A DNA stretch of 64,000 nucleotides from Xestospongia bergquistia (lineage: Eukaryota > Porifera > Demospongiae > Haplosclerida > Petrosiidae). The stretch lies in contig OZ014424.1 of assembly GCA_963965975.1 (NCBI GenBank), positions 1,736,001 through 1,800,000 on the forward strand, read 5' to 3'. The first letter of the stretch is position 1. The number at the start of each line of letters is the position of its first letter. The notes under the pieces were generated by a model that saw nothing but the letters and a program-made list of their open reading frames with translations, ran no database searches and was not told where the DNA came from. The translations under genes were made by a program, and so were the position numbers. Below, piece after piece: positions 21,122 to 31,202 of the stretch.

Positions 21122-24100
21122 TTAAGTGAATAAATCAATAAAGGATGAGAAACTTGATATTTCTTGCTTTGGCTTTCTCTTGATAGTATCATCTTTATCT
21201 TTGAAGGGTTTTCTATCTGTTATTTCATCAGTTGTTTGTAATGTAGTAATGGCTTTTAGTTCATCAAATGCTAGAAATAATGATTTTGACTCTGATTCAT
21301 TTCTTCTTTGTGATTGTAATGTTTGACCTCCATATTTGATTAATAGCTCACTAATGCCATCCATTTCAAATGTCTCACTAACACTGATAGCTACATCCAA
21401 TGGAGTTTTATTAGTAGTAGCAACAACATTAGGACTGGCACCATATATTAAGAGTGTTTCTACTATTAAAGAGGATTGTCCTCCTTTTACTGCAAAGAAC
21501 AAAGGAGTTAACCCCAGATGACTTTCTTGCTTATTGACATCAGCACCAGCTTGTATGAGAGCATCCACTATATCAACATGTCCACATGATGAAGCTACCA
21601 TGAGTGGAGTAAGACCAAGTACCAGTGGAGTATCTGGTCTATCTAATGTTTTTGTTATGACTATAGCTAAATCTCCTTTAATACATGAGTCTAGTAGTTC
21701 TCTCTGATCATAAGTGAGGTGTGGAAGTTTGTTTGAGAGGAAGATAATGAGAATAGGGTGACCACCATAACATGATAGAACTACTGCTTTTTCAATCTCA
21801 TCAGTAGTGGGTTCAGCTTTATCTAAGAGCATATTAACAAGGTCTCTGTTACCACTATAAGCTGCTAATGAAAATGCTGTTGATCCATCATATGCTATTA
21901 TATGAGGATCTGCAAATGATTGTAGTAAACACTCAGCTACTTCAACATGTCCATAACGACAAGCTAACATTAAGGCTGTTCTTCCATTTTTTTTCTGCGC
22001 ATCAATGTCTACAAGCTCTTTAGTTAATAGTTTAACAATTTGTGTGTGACCATTTGCACTAGCTATCATTAGGGCAGTCCATCCATTTTTAGTCTGAATA
22101 TTAACATCTGCATCTTCTTTGAGTAGTTGCTCAACAACCTGGGTGTTACTAGTTATCATTAGGGAAGTCACACCTTTATTGTTCTGAGCATTAACATCTG
22201 CATGTTCTTTGAGTAGTTGTTCAACAACCTGAGAATCACCATTTCGACTAGCTAGCATTAGAGCACTCACACCTTTGTTGGTCTGAATATTAATGTCAGC
22301 ATGCTCTTTTAGTAGTTGTTCAACAACCTGGGTAAGGCCATTTTGACTAGCCATCATTAGGGCAGTCCATCCATCATTGCTCTGAATATTAACATCTGCA
22401 TCTTCTTTGAGTAGTTGCTCAACAATCTGGGTGTTACTAGTTATCATTAGGGATGTCACACCTTTATTGTTCTGAGCATTAACATCTGCATGTTCTTTGA
22501 GTAGTTGTTCAACAACCTGAGAATCACCATTTCGACTAGCTAGCATTAGAGCACTCAACCCTTTGTTGGTCTGAATATTAATGTCAGCATGCTCTTTTAG
22601 TAGTTGTTCAACAACCTGGGTACGGCCATTTTGACTAGCCATCATTAGGGCAGTCCATCCATCATTGCTCTGAATATTAATGTCTGCATGCTCTTTGAGT
22701 AGTTGTTCAACAACCTGGACATGACCATTTTGACTAGCCATCACTAGGGCAGTCCATCCATTTTGGTTCTGAATATTAGTATCTGCATGCTCTTTGAGTA
22801 GATCTTTAATGACCTGGGTATAGCCATAATAACTAGCTAGCATTAGGGCAGTCCAACCTTCATTATCTTGAATGTTAACATTAGTTCCAACTGATACAAG
22901 TGATTGTACAATTTGTTCATGTCCACTGTTACTAGCTATCATAAGTGCTGTTATGCCTTCTTCATCACAATGGTCTATGTCACCTCTTAATTTGACGAAA
23001 AATTGTACAGCTTCATTATGACCAATATTTGCAGCTTTAAGAAGAGCTGACTCAAAAGTAAAGTTCATATTCTCATCTTCATCCAGGATAGGTTCACCAT
23101 TAATTATTAAACCAAAGATACCAATGAGACGCATAAACTGTAGCTTGTCTTGAGCATATGCTATGAGAACATCAGCTTTTGATTCATGAACAATGTATTT
23201 AATACGAACTGAGCCTGTCTCAATTTCAATGTACTTTAAAATTGATTGTTTTGTCCTGTGAGGAAGTAAATGTTGAATTAGTAGATAAAGTCCTTCAATA
23301 GCAGCTTCATTCCATGGATTGTGTAACTCGATTTGAATTTGTGGCATGTTTGCTAAGTCTGTTAAATGTGGAGAATATACAGTTTTTAATTTATCTTTAA
23401 GTTCTTTCACTGTAGATGAACAACGAAATGACTCAGCCTTATCTATATGTTCTTTAAGTTCACTGACAAGACTTTTCTTATCTTTATTAAAGAATTCATC
23501 ATTGAGAAACTCTTCACTCATATCAACAATTAAACAACAGTCTAAGAAATCGAAATATGGATGTAGTTTTAGAAAAATTTCATCCAAGTCAACAATGCTA
23601 CTAAGTTGCCCAACCCATTTCATTCGATGTTCAATCCATCTAATAAAGTCCACTAGTACTAGTTGTTGATGTTGTAGTTTATGATCAAGAGATGATCGAA
23701 CAGCTACCATTAACAAACTGAAATTTCTGTCAAGACTTACTAAAGTAATTTTCACTTGTTTTTCCTCTTCTTTGCTTTCTAACATTACTGTTTTTACAAT
23801 CTTTTGAGGACCTATATGAAGTAATATCATTTTAACCAAAAATGTTTTAATACCTTGAAAAGTAGTGAATGCCGTCAATGAAGTTGTGTTAAGTTGTTGA
23901 TATACTCTTGAAGCTAGAGTATATTCTTGTGACTTTTCTAGTGCAAACAACACATCTTGCCATGATGCCTCAGGATGAATACTGAGCCATTTTGAAAATA
24001 AAGCAGCTTTTTGTAGGTCAGTTCCTCTGATGTCATGTTCTATTACTTGGATATGTTCACTCTTAATTCCAGGTAAGAAAGTACCAAACTTTTGCCAATT

Positions 24101-24172
24101 GACTAGAGTATCTAGTAACTCTATTAACTGATCATATTTTGGTCTAACAGACATAGCAATATCTCCTGACAT
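21122..24172 (-). CDS. Death domain-ankyrin repeat protein (DDANK-4), 1016 aa
   Basis: One uninterrupted exon. The first ATG (24172, MSGDIAMSV) is used; the frame upstream has only a TTG. The Death domain is at about 13-95, the conserved middle region at about 105-380, about 11 ankyrin repeats at 385-760, and the C-terminal block has the usual VLGLTPLMVASSCGHVDIVD motif. The basic tail ends FSSFIDLFT. A three-repeat unit is duplicated internally, and each unit carries a repeat shortened by three residues (GVTSLMITSNTQ). Promoter and start resemble DDANK-1 more than its closer neighbours. It is probably a cytosolic signalling adaptor. Partners are unknown. Confidence 0.93.
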   Translation of the reverse strand: MSGDIAMSVRPKYDQLIELLDTLVNWQKFGTFLPGIKSEHIQVIEHDIRGTDLQKAALFSKWLSIHPEASWQDVLFALEKSQEYTLASRVYQQLNTTSLTAFTTFQGIKTFLVKMILLHIGPQKIVKTVMLESKEEEKQVKITLVSLDRNFSLLMVAVRSSLDHKLQHQQLVLVDFIRWIEHRMKWVGQLSSIVDLDEIFLKLHPYFDFLDCCLIVDMSEEFLNDEFFNKDKKSLVSELKEHIDKAESFRCSSTVKELKDKLKTVYSPHLTDLANMPQIQIELHNPWNEAAIEGLYLLIQHLLPHRTKQSILKYIEIETGSVRIKYIVHESKADVLIAYAQDKLQFMRLIGIFGLIINGEPILDEDENMNFTFESALLKAANIGHNEAVQFFVKLRGDIDHCDEEGITALMIASNSGHEQIVQSLVSVGTNVNIQDNEGWTALMLASYYGYTQVIKDLLKEHADTNIQNQNGWTALVMASQNGHVQVVEQLLKEHADINIQSNDGWTALMMASQNGRTQVVEQLLKEHADINIQTNKGLSALMLASRNGDSQVVEQLLKEHADVNAQNNKGVTSLMITSNTQIVEQLLKEDADVNIQSNDGWTALMMASQNGLTQVVEQLLKEHADINIQTNKGVSALMLASRNGDSQVVEQLLKEHADVNAQNNKGVTSLMITSNTQVVEQLLKEDADVNIQTKNGWTALMIASANGHTQIVKLLTKELVDIDAQKKNGRTALMLACRYGHVEVAECLLQSFADPHIIAYDGSTAFSLAAYSGNRDLVNMLLDKAEPTTDEIEKAVVLSCYGGHPILIIFLSNKLPHLTYDQRELLDSCIKGDLAIVITKTLDRPDTPLVLGLTPLMVASSCGHVDIVDALIQAGADVNKQESHLGLTPLFFAVKGGQSSLIVETLLIYGASPNVVATTNKTPLDVAISVSETFEMDGISELLIKYGGQTLQSQRRNESESKSLFLAFDELKAITTLQTTDEITDRKPFKDKDDTIKRKPKQEISSFSSFIDLFT
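22143..22718 (-). repeat. Internal 288-bp tandem duplication in DDANK-4
   Basis: GTGTTACTAGTTATCATTAG at 22143 recurs at 22431, exactly 288 bp (96 residues) apart. Each unit has two full 33-residue ankyrins and one of 30 residues with a shared 9-bp deletion. The shortened repeat was therefore already present before the unit doubled. Confidence 0.9.
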
Positions 24173-24490
24173 ATTAACTTTATATTGTAGGGAACTAGTT
24201 GACAGCAACTCTAGCTGGCAAACTGAGGTGACTTCAACTATAGTTTGTCATAGTTGCTGTCCTTATAAGGCATAGACAGATATCATGTGATGACCTTATA
24301 ATAACTGTGGGAACAATAAATATAATTATATGTCATGTGATATATAACATACAAAAATTTACTTAATATGGAGTGTCTTATATTGTCAACATATGGATTG
24401 TTACTGATAACAGATGTCATTGTGTTGATGGACTGATGAACAAGCTGACAAATGGAGAGATGGGTCGATAAATGATTTGATGAACTGTTT
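24173..24490. repeat. Duplicated promoter block, copy 2 (partner 5745-6060)
   Basis: Near-identical to 5745-6060 until about GATAAATGATTTGATGAACTG, after which the two sites diverge completely. That gives the left-side breakpoint of the duplication at both places. Confidence 0.85.
24261..24325 (-). promoter_or_regulatory. Candidate promoter of DDANK-4, same class as DDANK-1
   Basis: CCTTATAAGG at 24261-24270 is 89 bp before the ATG. Read on the minus strand, ATTTATTGTTCCCACAGTTA lies at about 24309-24325. Order and spacing match 5827-5895. Confidence 0.55.
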
Positions 24491-25244
24491 CATGCCTATA
24501 TGTCTGGATAGACAGACAAACAGATTAGATGTCCAGTTTCCACTTTTTCATTTTGTTGTTGCTTATAGAAGCTTCCCAAATAATGCTAGTGGTGCCTATA
24601 TGGCTAGTTACTACTGTACGTTGTTATAATAGAGAATGACCTCATGTCTGTTTTAATTACAAATGATAACCTTTTTATAATTATAATGGATAAGTGTCTG
24701 TTGTTCAATATAGCTATTGATAAATCATAATCTACAAACAATACAGGACACAAAATTTCTGCAAATTTAGCTCTTCAGAATTTAGCAAATACTATAATTT
24801 AAGTGAGCCATTTTAAATCAAATTTTATCTATATTGGTAAAACTAAGTTTTTAGCAAATAATTACTACTGTTGTTGCTAAAATCACTAAAAGTAATACAC
24901 ACAAGGATATTTTATTCATTACAGGACAAGATGATGACCAATATTCTAGATCTCTTTTGTATAACTTTTCAGTTGATGTATTGACATATGTCTATTATGA
25001 ATGCATTGTTTATTTGCTAAATTAAATTTATGTTGAAAGTAACAGTATGATTACAGCAACTACTACATGTAACACAATATCACATTAACTAATGAGGTTA
25101 TGTATAGTTCTATACTATTTAATTCTTACCATAATACTGTATGAGGGTCCAAAAATTGCCTATATAGAAAAGTGTAATTCAAATTGTATTGTACTATATA
25201 TTATGTATCTCTATGTGTGTACTATACTACAGACTTGTTTTATA
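24491..25244. other. Intergenic, no gene seen
   Basis: AT-rich single-copy sequence without a convincing coding frame, RNA or repeat. It separates two duplicated blocks. Confidence 0.5.
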
Positions 25245-25325
25245 ATATTATCAAGTCAACATGAAGACTATTGTAAGAAATTATACAAGAATCAAGATAT
25301 TAAAGACAGACTTAAGCTTTTGTAA
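25245..25325 (+). pseudogene. Last codons of the PDZ-LRR gene, duplicated tail
   Basis: About 80 bp match 15070-15152, encoding SSQHEDYCKK and KDRLKLL with the same TAA. No LRR coding lies before it: a new AT-rich sequence precedes at about 25244, with an AG-like boundary. It is a leftover of the duplication that also copied the following lectin and ankyrin genes. Confidence 0.85.
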
Positions 25326-25426
25326 CAGTAAGTAGTTTGTTGTTTATTCTCTTAATAGATCTTCTCATTCATTAATACTATTGCACCTACCTCCTGTTTG
25401 TTTTGGCAGATGTTAATATAAAGAAC

Positions 25427-25552
25427 ATTCCTATATGTTAGGATGAGACCATTACCACAGTTAGGGAGATCATTCATCACAGCCAACACAAGACTTTGGA
25501 AAATCTTATCTTTGATATAGAAGTAGCCCGAACCATCACTATGACAAGTCCA
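25427..25552 (-). pseudogene. Internal fragment of ricin-B-type lectin gene
   Basis: About 125 bp match the middle of the lectin gene at 30711-31148 (residues around FQSLVLAVMNDLPNCGNGL). It is inserted between blocks that are contiguous at 15230-15260 in the other copy of this region. Either that copy lost the lectin piece or this one gained it. Confidence 0.8.
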
Positions 25553-26685
25553 TTAATTTCTATATATTCTGTTAAAATCATGTAACTGGATTCCCATAGT
25601 ATCATCATTACTTGCTATTGTCCATGAAAGTGGGTCTTTAACAACTTCTGCTCCAATGTATTCCAGTTGAACTTCAAGGAATATTTCAAGGTTATCCAAT
25701 CAAGTAGTAACTGAAAGGGTTTGCTGCCAAACAAGTGGAAGTCAAAACATTCTTATAGGCAACTCTATAAATTTTAATAATGAGATGAATGTCATCATGT
25801 AGTTCATGCTCACAGTTCCATTGTACATGTCATTAAGGAATAGAGCTGACATAAAATGATCAAACAATTCTATTACATTAATCATTCTGAGAACCCTGAG
25901 GTTACAGATACTCCTTGAGTATAAGTATTTTTTAAATTATAAAATAAAAGAACACATATATGTGGCTTAAATTACATGAGAGCAGGTGTTGTTATACAAA
26001 GCAACCATCGCCTTCATAGTTGTACTATTAGTGAGGATTGTATCTGATAAATATGACCAATTCCATATATATATATACACAATGTATACCATACTAACTT
26101 TATAACTAGCTAGTGTCAAAGTACATTATCAATAATCTTTATTGAGTATATACCACTTACATATAATATACTATACCTTGGCTATAATACAAATTAAGAG
26201 GCCATCATGAAAGTATATAGTGAGTTAGGTATAAACCTAATTTGTTGACTAACTACGTCAGTACTTTATGGAGTAATAGTTATTAATACAGCAACTATAT
26301 ACTATTATGATGTAATTAACATGAAAAGGTTTTGCATGCTTATTGTGACAACTAATGCTGTACTGTTGATACATTAAACTTCTATATACACTACTAGTGT
26401 TTTGATTGGAAATGTCTCACACAATTATGGTTTAAAGGTAACTAATAATAGACTGACTTTAAAGTTCTTTTAGTATATAGTATAGCCTTCCCCCTTCTCA
26501 ATGATCAAGATTGAAATTGATAATTTTTTAAACGTATGTACACATTTCAACAAAACAATGTGTTCACATGACAGTATTGTATGCATTAACTATGAAATTA
26601 TTTTTAGAAATAAGATGAACTTTTTGACTTCTTTCTTGTTGTCTCGTTTTACACTGGTATTTCTAAATGTGTGAGTACTGAGAGT
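25553..26685. other. Intergenic, duplicated 3' flank of DDANK-5
   Basis: No gene. Long stretches match 15240-16350, including the sequence around CTGGATTCCCATAG and the last 250 bp before the stop codon. This confirms that the module LRR tail, flank, ankyrin gene was copied as one block. Confidence 0.6.
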
Positions 26686-29600
26686 TTAAGTAAATGAAGT
26701 TGTTAAAGATGTGAAACTTTGTATTTCTAAAGTGTTTTGCTTTGCCTTCCTCTTGAGAGTGTAACTTGACTCTTCATACATTGTTATATCATTTTTTGTT
26801 AATAATGATTTGGTTGTAGCTTGTTCACCTAATGTTGGTAATGATGACTGAAATTCTGATAATTCACATTCTTTCTTTCCCTGTAATTGTGATATTGTCT
26901 GACCCTCATAGCTGATTAGTAGCTCACTAATGGTTTCTGCTTTAATGGCAATAGCTATATCTAATGGTGTACTGTTGTTGGCAATAAAATTAGGATGAGC
27001 ACCATACATTAAGAGTTGCTCTATTATTGAAGACGATTTGCCACCTTTTACTGCAAAGAATAAAGGAGTTAACCCTAAATGATTTTCTTGTTTATTGACA
27101 TCAGCTCCAGCTTGTATGAGAGCATCCACTATATCAACATGTCCACATGACGAAGCTACCATGAGTGGAGTAAGACCAAGTATCAGTGGATAATCTGGAC
27201 TATCTAATGTTTTCGTTATGACTGCAGCTAAATCTCCCACAACACATGAGTCTAGTAGTTCTCTCTGGTCATTAGTGAGATGTGGAAGTTTGTTTGAGAG
27301 GAAGATAATAAGAGTAGGGTGACCACCATAACATGACATTAGTACTGCTTTTTCAATCTCATCAGTAGTTGGTTCAGCTTTATCTAACAGCATATTAACA
27401 AGGTCTCTGTTACCACTATAAGCTGCTAATGAAAATGCTGTTGATCCATCATATGCTAATATATGAGGATCTGCAAATGATTGTAGTAAACACTCAGCTA
27501 CTTCAACATGTCCATTATAACAAGCTAACATTAAGGCTGTACTTCCATCTTCTTTCTGAACATCAATGTCTACAAGTTCTTTAGCTAATAGTTCAACAAC
27601 CTGTGTGTGACCAATTACACTAGCTAACATTAGGACAGTTGCCCCTTTGTTGTTCTGTATGTTAACATCTGCATGCTCTTTGAGTAGTTGTTCAACAACC
27701 TGGGTATGACCATTTTGACTAGCTATCATTAGGGCAGTCCATCCATTTTGGGTCTTAATATTAACATCTGCATGCTTTCTGAGTAGCAGTTCAATGACCT
27801 GGGTATGACCATTTTGACTAGCTAGAATTAGGGCAGTCCATCCATTATCGTTCTTAATGTTAACATCAGCATGCTCTTTGAGTAGTTGTTCAACGACCTG
27901 GGTATGACCATTTTGACTAGCTAGCATTAGGGCAGTCCAATTTTCATTATCTTGAATGTTAATGTCTGCATGGTCTTTGAGAAGTTGTCCAACAACATTG
28001 ATATGACCTTTTTCACTGGATTTCATTAGGGCAGTCACACCTTCTTTGTTCTGAATATTGACGACTGCATGCTCTTTGAGTAGCTCTTCAACGACCTTGG
28101 TATGACCATTTTGACTAGCTAGCATTAGGGCAGTCCATCCATTGTTGGTCTTAATATTAACATCTGCATGATCTTTGAGTAGCTCTTCAACGACCTTGGT
28201 ATGACCATTTTGACTAGCTAGCATTAGGGCAGTCCATCCATTGTCGGTCTTAATATTAACATCTGCATGCTCTTTGAGTAGTTGTTCAATGACCTGGGTA
28301 TAACCATTTTGACTAGCTAGCATTAGGGCAGTCCATCCATTATTAGTCTTAATATTAACATCTGCATGCTCTTTGAGTAGTTGTTCAATGACCTGGGTAT
28401 CACCATTTTGACTAGCTAGCATTAGGGCAGTCCATTCATTATTAGTCTTAATATTAACATCTGCATGCTCCTTGAGTAGATGTTCAACTACTTGGATGTG
28501 ACCACTTTGACTAGCTATCATTAGGGCAGTCCATCCATTATTGCTCTTAATATTAACATCTGCGTGTTCTTTGAGTAGTTGTTCAACGACCTGGGTATGA
28601 CCATATTGACTAGCTATAATTAGGGCAGTCCATCCATCATTGTTCTGAATATTAAGATCTGAATGCTGTTTTAGTAGTTGTTCAACGACCTGGGTATAAC
28701 TACAGTGACTAGTTATCATTAGGGCAGTCCAGCCTTTGTTATCTTGAATGTTAACATTACTTCCAACTGATACAAGTGATTGTACAACTTGTTCGTGTCC
28801 ATATTGACTAGCTATCATAAGTGCTGTGCTGCCTTCTTCATTGCAATGGTCTACATCACCTCCTAACTTGAGGAGAAATTGTACAGCTTCATTATGACCA
28901 GATTTTGCAGCTTTAAGAAGAGCTGACTCAAAAGTGAAGTTCATATTCTCATCTTCTTCCAGGATAAGTTCACCATTAATTGTTAGACCAAAGATACCAA
29001 TGAGACGCATAAACTGTAACTTGCCTTGAGCATAAGCTATGAAACAATCAGCATTTGATTCATGGACAATGTATTTAATACGAACTGAGCCTGTCTCTAT
29101 TTCAATGTACTTTAAAATTGATTGTTTTGTCCTGTGAGGAAGTAAATGTTGAATTAGTAGATAAAGTCCTTCAATAGCAGCTTCATTCCATGGATTGTGT
29201 AACTCGATTTGAATTTGTGGCATGTTTGATAAGTCTGTCAAATGAGGAGAATATATATTTTTTAATTTATCTTTAAGTTCTTTCACTGTAGATGAGCAAC
29301 GAAATGACTCAGCATTAGCTATATGTTTTTTAAGTTCACTGACAAGACATCTCTGGTCTTCATTAAACCATTTATCATTGAGAAACTGTTCACTCATATC
29401 TACAATCAAACCACAGTCTAAGAAATCAAAATATGGATGTAGTTTTAGAAAAATTTCATCCAAGTCAACAATGCTACTGAGTTGCCCAACCCACTTCATT
29501 CGATGTTCAATCCATCTAATAAAGTCCACTAGTACTAGTTGTTGATGTTGTAGTTTATGATCAAGAGATGATCGAACAGCTACCATTAACAAACTGAAAT

Positions 29601-30054
29601 TTCTGTCAAGGCTTACTAAAGTAATTTTCACTTGTTTTTCCTCTTCTTTGCTTTTTAACATTACTGTTTTGGCAAGGTTTTGAGGACCTACATGATCATG
29701 AAGTAATAATATCATTTGAACAAAAAATGTTTTAATACCTTGAGAAGTTGTCAATGTTGTCATTGAAGTTGTGTTAAGTTTTTGATATATTTTTGAAGCT
29801 AGAGTGTAGTTTTGTGACTTTTCTAGTGCAAACAATACATCCTGCCATGATGCCTCAGGATGAACACTGAGCCATTTTGAAAATAGAGCAGCTTTTTGTA
29901 GGTCAGTTCCTCTGATGTCACGTTCTATTACTTGGATATGTTCACTCTTAATTCCTGGTAAGAAAGTACCAAACTTTTGCCAATTGACTAGAGTATCTAG
30001 TAACTCTATTAACTGGTCATACTGTGGTCTCATGGACATAGCAGGATCGGACAT
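26686..30054 (-). CDS. Death domain-ankyrin repeat protein (DDANK-5), 1122 aa
   Basis: One uninterrupted exon from ATG 30054 (MSDPAMSMRPQYDQ); only a TTG extends the frame upstream. The Death domain is at about 13-95 (QKAALFSKWLSVHPEASWQD), the middle region at about 105-385, and some 14 ankyrin repeats at about 390-860. The family C-terminal block follows, and a basic tail ends LEIQSFTSLTTSFT as in DDANK-1. It is the whole counterpart of the broken DDANK-3: promoter, neighbours and flanks agree. Expected role: cytosolic Death-domain adaptor with a broad ankyrin binding surface. No enzyme domain is present. Confidence 0.93.
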   Translation of the reverse strand: MSDPAMSMRPQYDQLIELLDTLVNWQKFGTFLPGIKSEHIQVIERDIRGTDLQKAALFSKWLSVHPEASWQDVLFALEKSQNYTLASKIYQKLNTTSMTTLTTSQGIKTFFVQMILLLHDHVGPQNLAKTVMLKSKEEEKQVKITLVSLDRNFSLLMVAVRSSLDHKLQHQQLVLVDFIRWIEHRMKWVGQLSSIVDLDEIFLKLHPYFDFLDCGLIVDMSEQFLNDKWFNEDQRCLVSELKKHIANAESFRCSSTVKELKDKLKNIYSPHLTDLSNMPQIQIELHNPWNEAAIEGLYLLIQHLLPHRTKQSILKYIEIETGSVRIKYIVHESNADCFIAYAQGKLQFMRLIGIFGLTINGELILEEDENMNFTFESALLKAAKSGHNEAVQFLLKLGGDVDHCNEEGSTALMIASQYGHEQVVQSLVSVGSNVNIQDNKGWTALMITSHCSYTQVVEQLLKQHSDLNIQNNDGWTALIIASQYGHTQVVEQLLKEHADVNIKSNNGWTALMIASQSGHIQVVEHLLKEHADVNIKTNNEWTALMLASQNGDTQVIEQLLKEHADVNIKTNNGWTALMLASQNGYTQVIEQLLKEHADVNIKTDNGWTALMLASQNGHTKVVEELLKDHADVNIKTNNGWTALMLASQNGHTKVVEELLKEHAVVNIQNKEGVTALMKSSEKGHINVVGQLLKDHADINIQDNENWTALMLASQNGHTQVVEQLLKEHADVNIKNDNGWTALILASQNGHTQVIELLLRKHADVNIKTQNGWTALMIASQNGHTQVVEQLLKEHADVNIQNNKGATVLMLASVIGHTQVVELLAKELVDIDVQKEDGSTALMLACYNGHVEVAECLLQSFADPHILAYDGSTAFSLAAYSGNRDLVNMLLDKAEPTTDEIEKAVLMSCYGGHPTLIIFLSNKLPHLTNDQRELLDSCVVGDLAAVITKTLDSPDYPLILGLTPLMVASSCGHVDIVDALIQAGADVNKQENHLGLTPLFFAVKGGKSSSIIEQLLMYGAHPNFIANNSTPLDIAIAIKAETISELLISYEGQTISQLQGKKECELSEFQSSLPTLGEQATTKSLLTKNDITMYEESSYTLKRKAKQNTLEIQSFTSLTTSFT

Positions 30055-30229
30055 TATTAACAATGAAGACGAAACTCTCAAAACACAACTGTTCTAATCG
30101 TCATGCGGTTACAGAATCCGGATATGTTAATACTTTTACCATTTATGGACCGGATGCTTACATTGAGTTTAACTTATAAGGTTGCATATAATTTACTTAT
30201 GATGTTTTCATTTGGCACAGTTGATTTAG

Positions 30230-30239
30230 ATCACGTGAT
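30230..30239. promoter_or_regulatory. ATCACGTGAT palindromic E-box in DDANK-5 promoter
   Basis: Same 10-mer and similar distance to the ATG as at 19683. Neighbouring TTTTCATTTGGCACAGTTGA is also conserved. Binding by a bHLH-zip factor is inference. Confidence 0.6.
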
Positions 30240-30710
30240 ATGTTTGTTTATTGTACGTCTATTTTATTATACAATAATTAAAGTATTGTCTGTTGGTGTT
30301 TTTAACAATGGAAAACAAAAAATTAATTAAGAGTAGCTTTCTTTTCTAATGAACTATCAATTCTTACTTAACCTACCTTTTAATATTATCTCCATAAATA
30401 ATTCAAGGTTTTTTACACAAGAGTCCACATTAAGCTAGAGTATAAACAATTTGTTCATTTAATTGTTTTTAGAGTCTAAAGACTATAAATTAAATCATGC
30501 AAAGAATATACTAATGAACATTCTGGATGGATCTTCCCTGTATTAATTGCCAAGAAATAAGCACTTCTGCAACAATCATGATTTACTCTAATACCTATAG
30601 GGCTGATGAACACAATAAGAGCAATGCAACCATGCCAACCAGTCATATTACGATATATGTTCATAAAAATATATATTTAAAAAATCAATAAACAAGAGTT
30701 TTAGCTCATT

Positions 30711-31148
30711 TTAGTTTGCAGTAGCAGTACCCCATTGTTGTGCAGTAGCTTGAGAACCAGAGGTTATCTCACTATTAATAAACACATCTCCAGATTGACC
30801 TGCTTCCAAGCAAATCACTGGTATTGTTGGCTGCTGTAACTTGGAGACAATCAATCCCCGCTCAAACTTAAACCACTGTCCAGGAGAACTAGAATTCCTA
30901 TATGCTAGGATGAGACCATTACCACAGTTAGGGAGATCATTCATTACAGCCAACACAAGGCTTTGGAAAATCTTATGCTTGATATAGAAATAGCCAGAAC
31001 CATCACTATGACAAATCCATTCCTGTGACTCTTCATAGTGACATTGGTCACGAGAACGGAGAACAACACGAGTCCCAGCACTAGCAGGACCTTCAATATC
31101 AAGGTAGGTGCAAGTACGAAGATTTTGGATTAGAAGTCCACCTGGCAT
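30711..31148 (-). CDS. Ricin-B-type (beta-trefoil) lectin-domain protein, 145 aa
   Basis: ATG 31148 (MPGGLLIQNLRTCTYLDIEG) is chosen because the frame upstream of it has no lectin similarity. The protein is one beta-trefoil of normal length with three subdomains ending in QxW-like motifs: QEWICH (about residue 45), GQWFKFE (about 95) and QQWGT (about 140). Such domains bind galactose or related sugars. There is no signal peptide, transmembrane segment or toxin catalytic chain, so this is a small intracellular lectin. It is the only whole copy here; fragments lie at 20040-20156 and 25427-25552. It stands about 660 bp upstream of DDANK-5 on the same strand. Extra 5' exons cannot be excluded. 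Confidence 0.75.
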   Translation of the reverse strand: MPGGLLIQNLRTCTYLDIEGPASAGTRVVLRSRDQCHYEESQEWICHSDGSGYFYIKHKIFQSLVLAVMNDLPNCGNGLILAYRNSSSPGQWFKFERGLIVSKLQQPTIPVICLEAGQSGDVFINSEITSGSQATAQQWGTATAN

Positions 31149-31202
31149 GTTTATGAAAGAGAATATCCTGAATGTCCAATGTATAGCGTTACTTGTTCTC
31201 AA

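Noticed and set aside
1389-30054. Bacterial symbiont origin for the ankyrin genes
   Set aside because: Death domains, nearby GT-AG introns, microsatellites and eukaryotic-style promoters argue for an animal nuclear genome.
30711-31148. Ricin-like toxin
   Set aside because: Only the sugar-binding beta-trefoil is present; there is no catalytic chain, signal peptide or other toxin part nearby.
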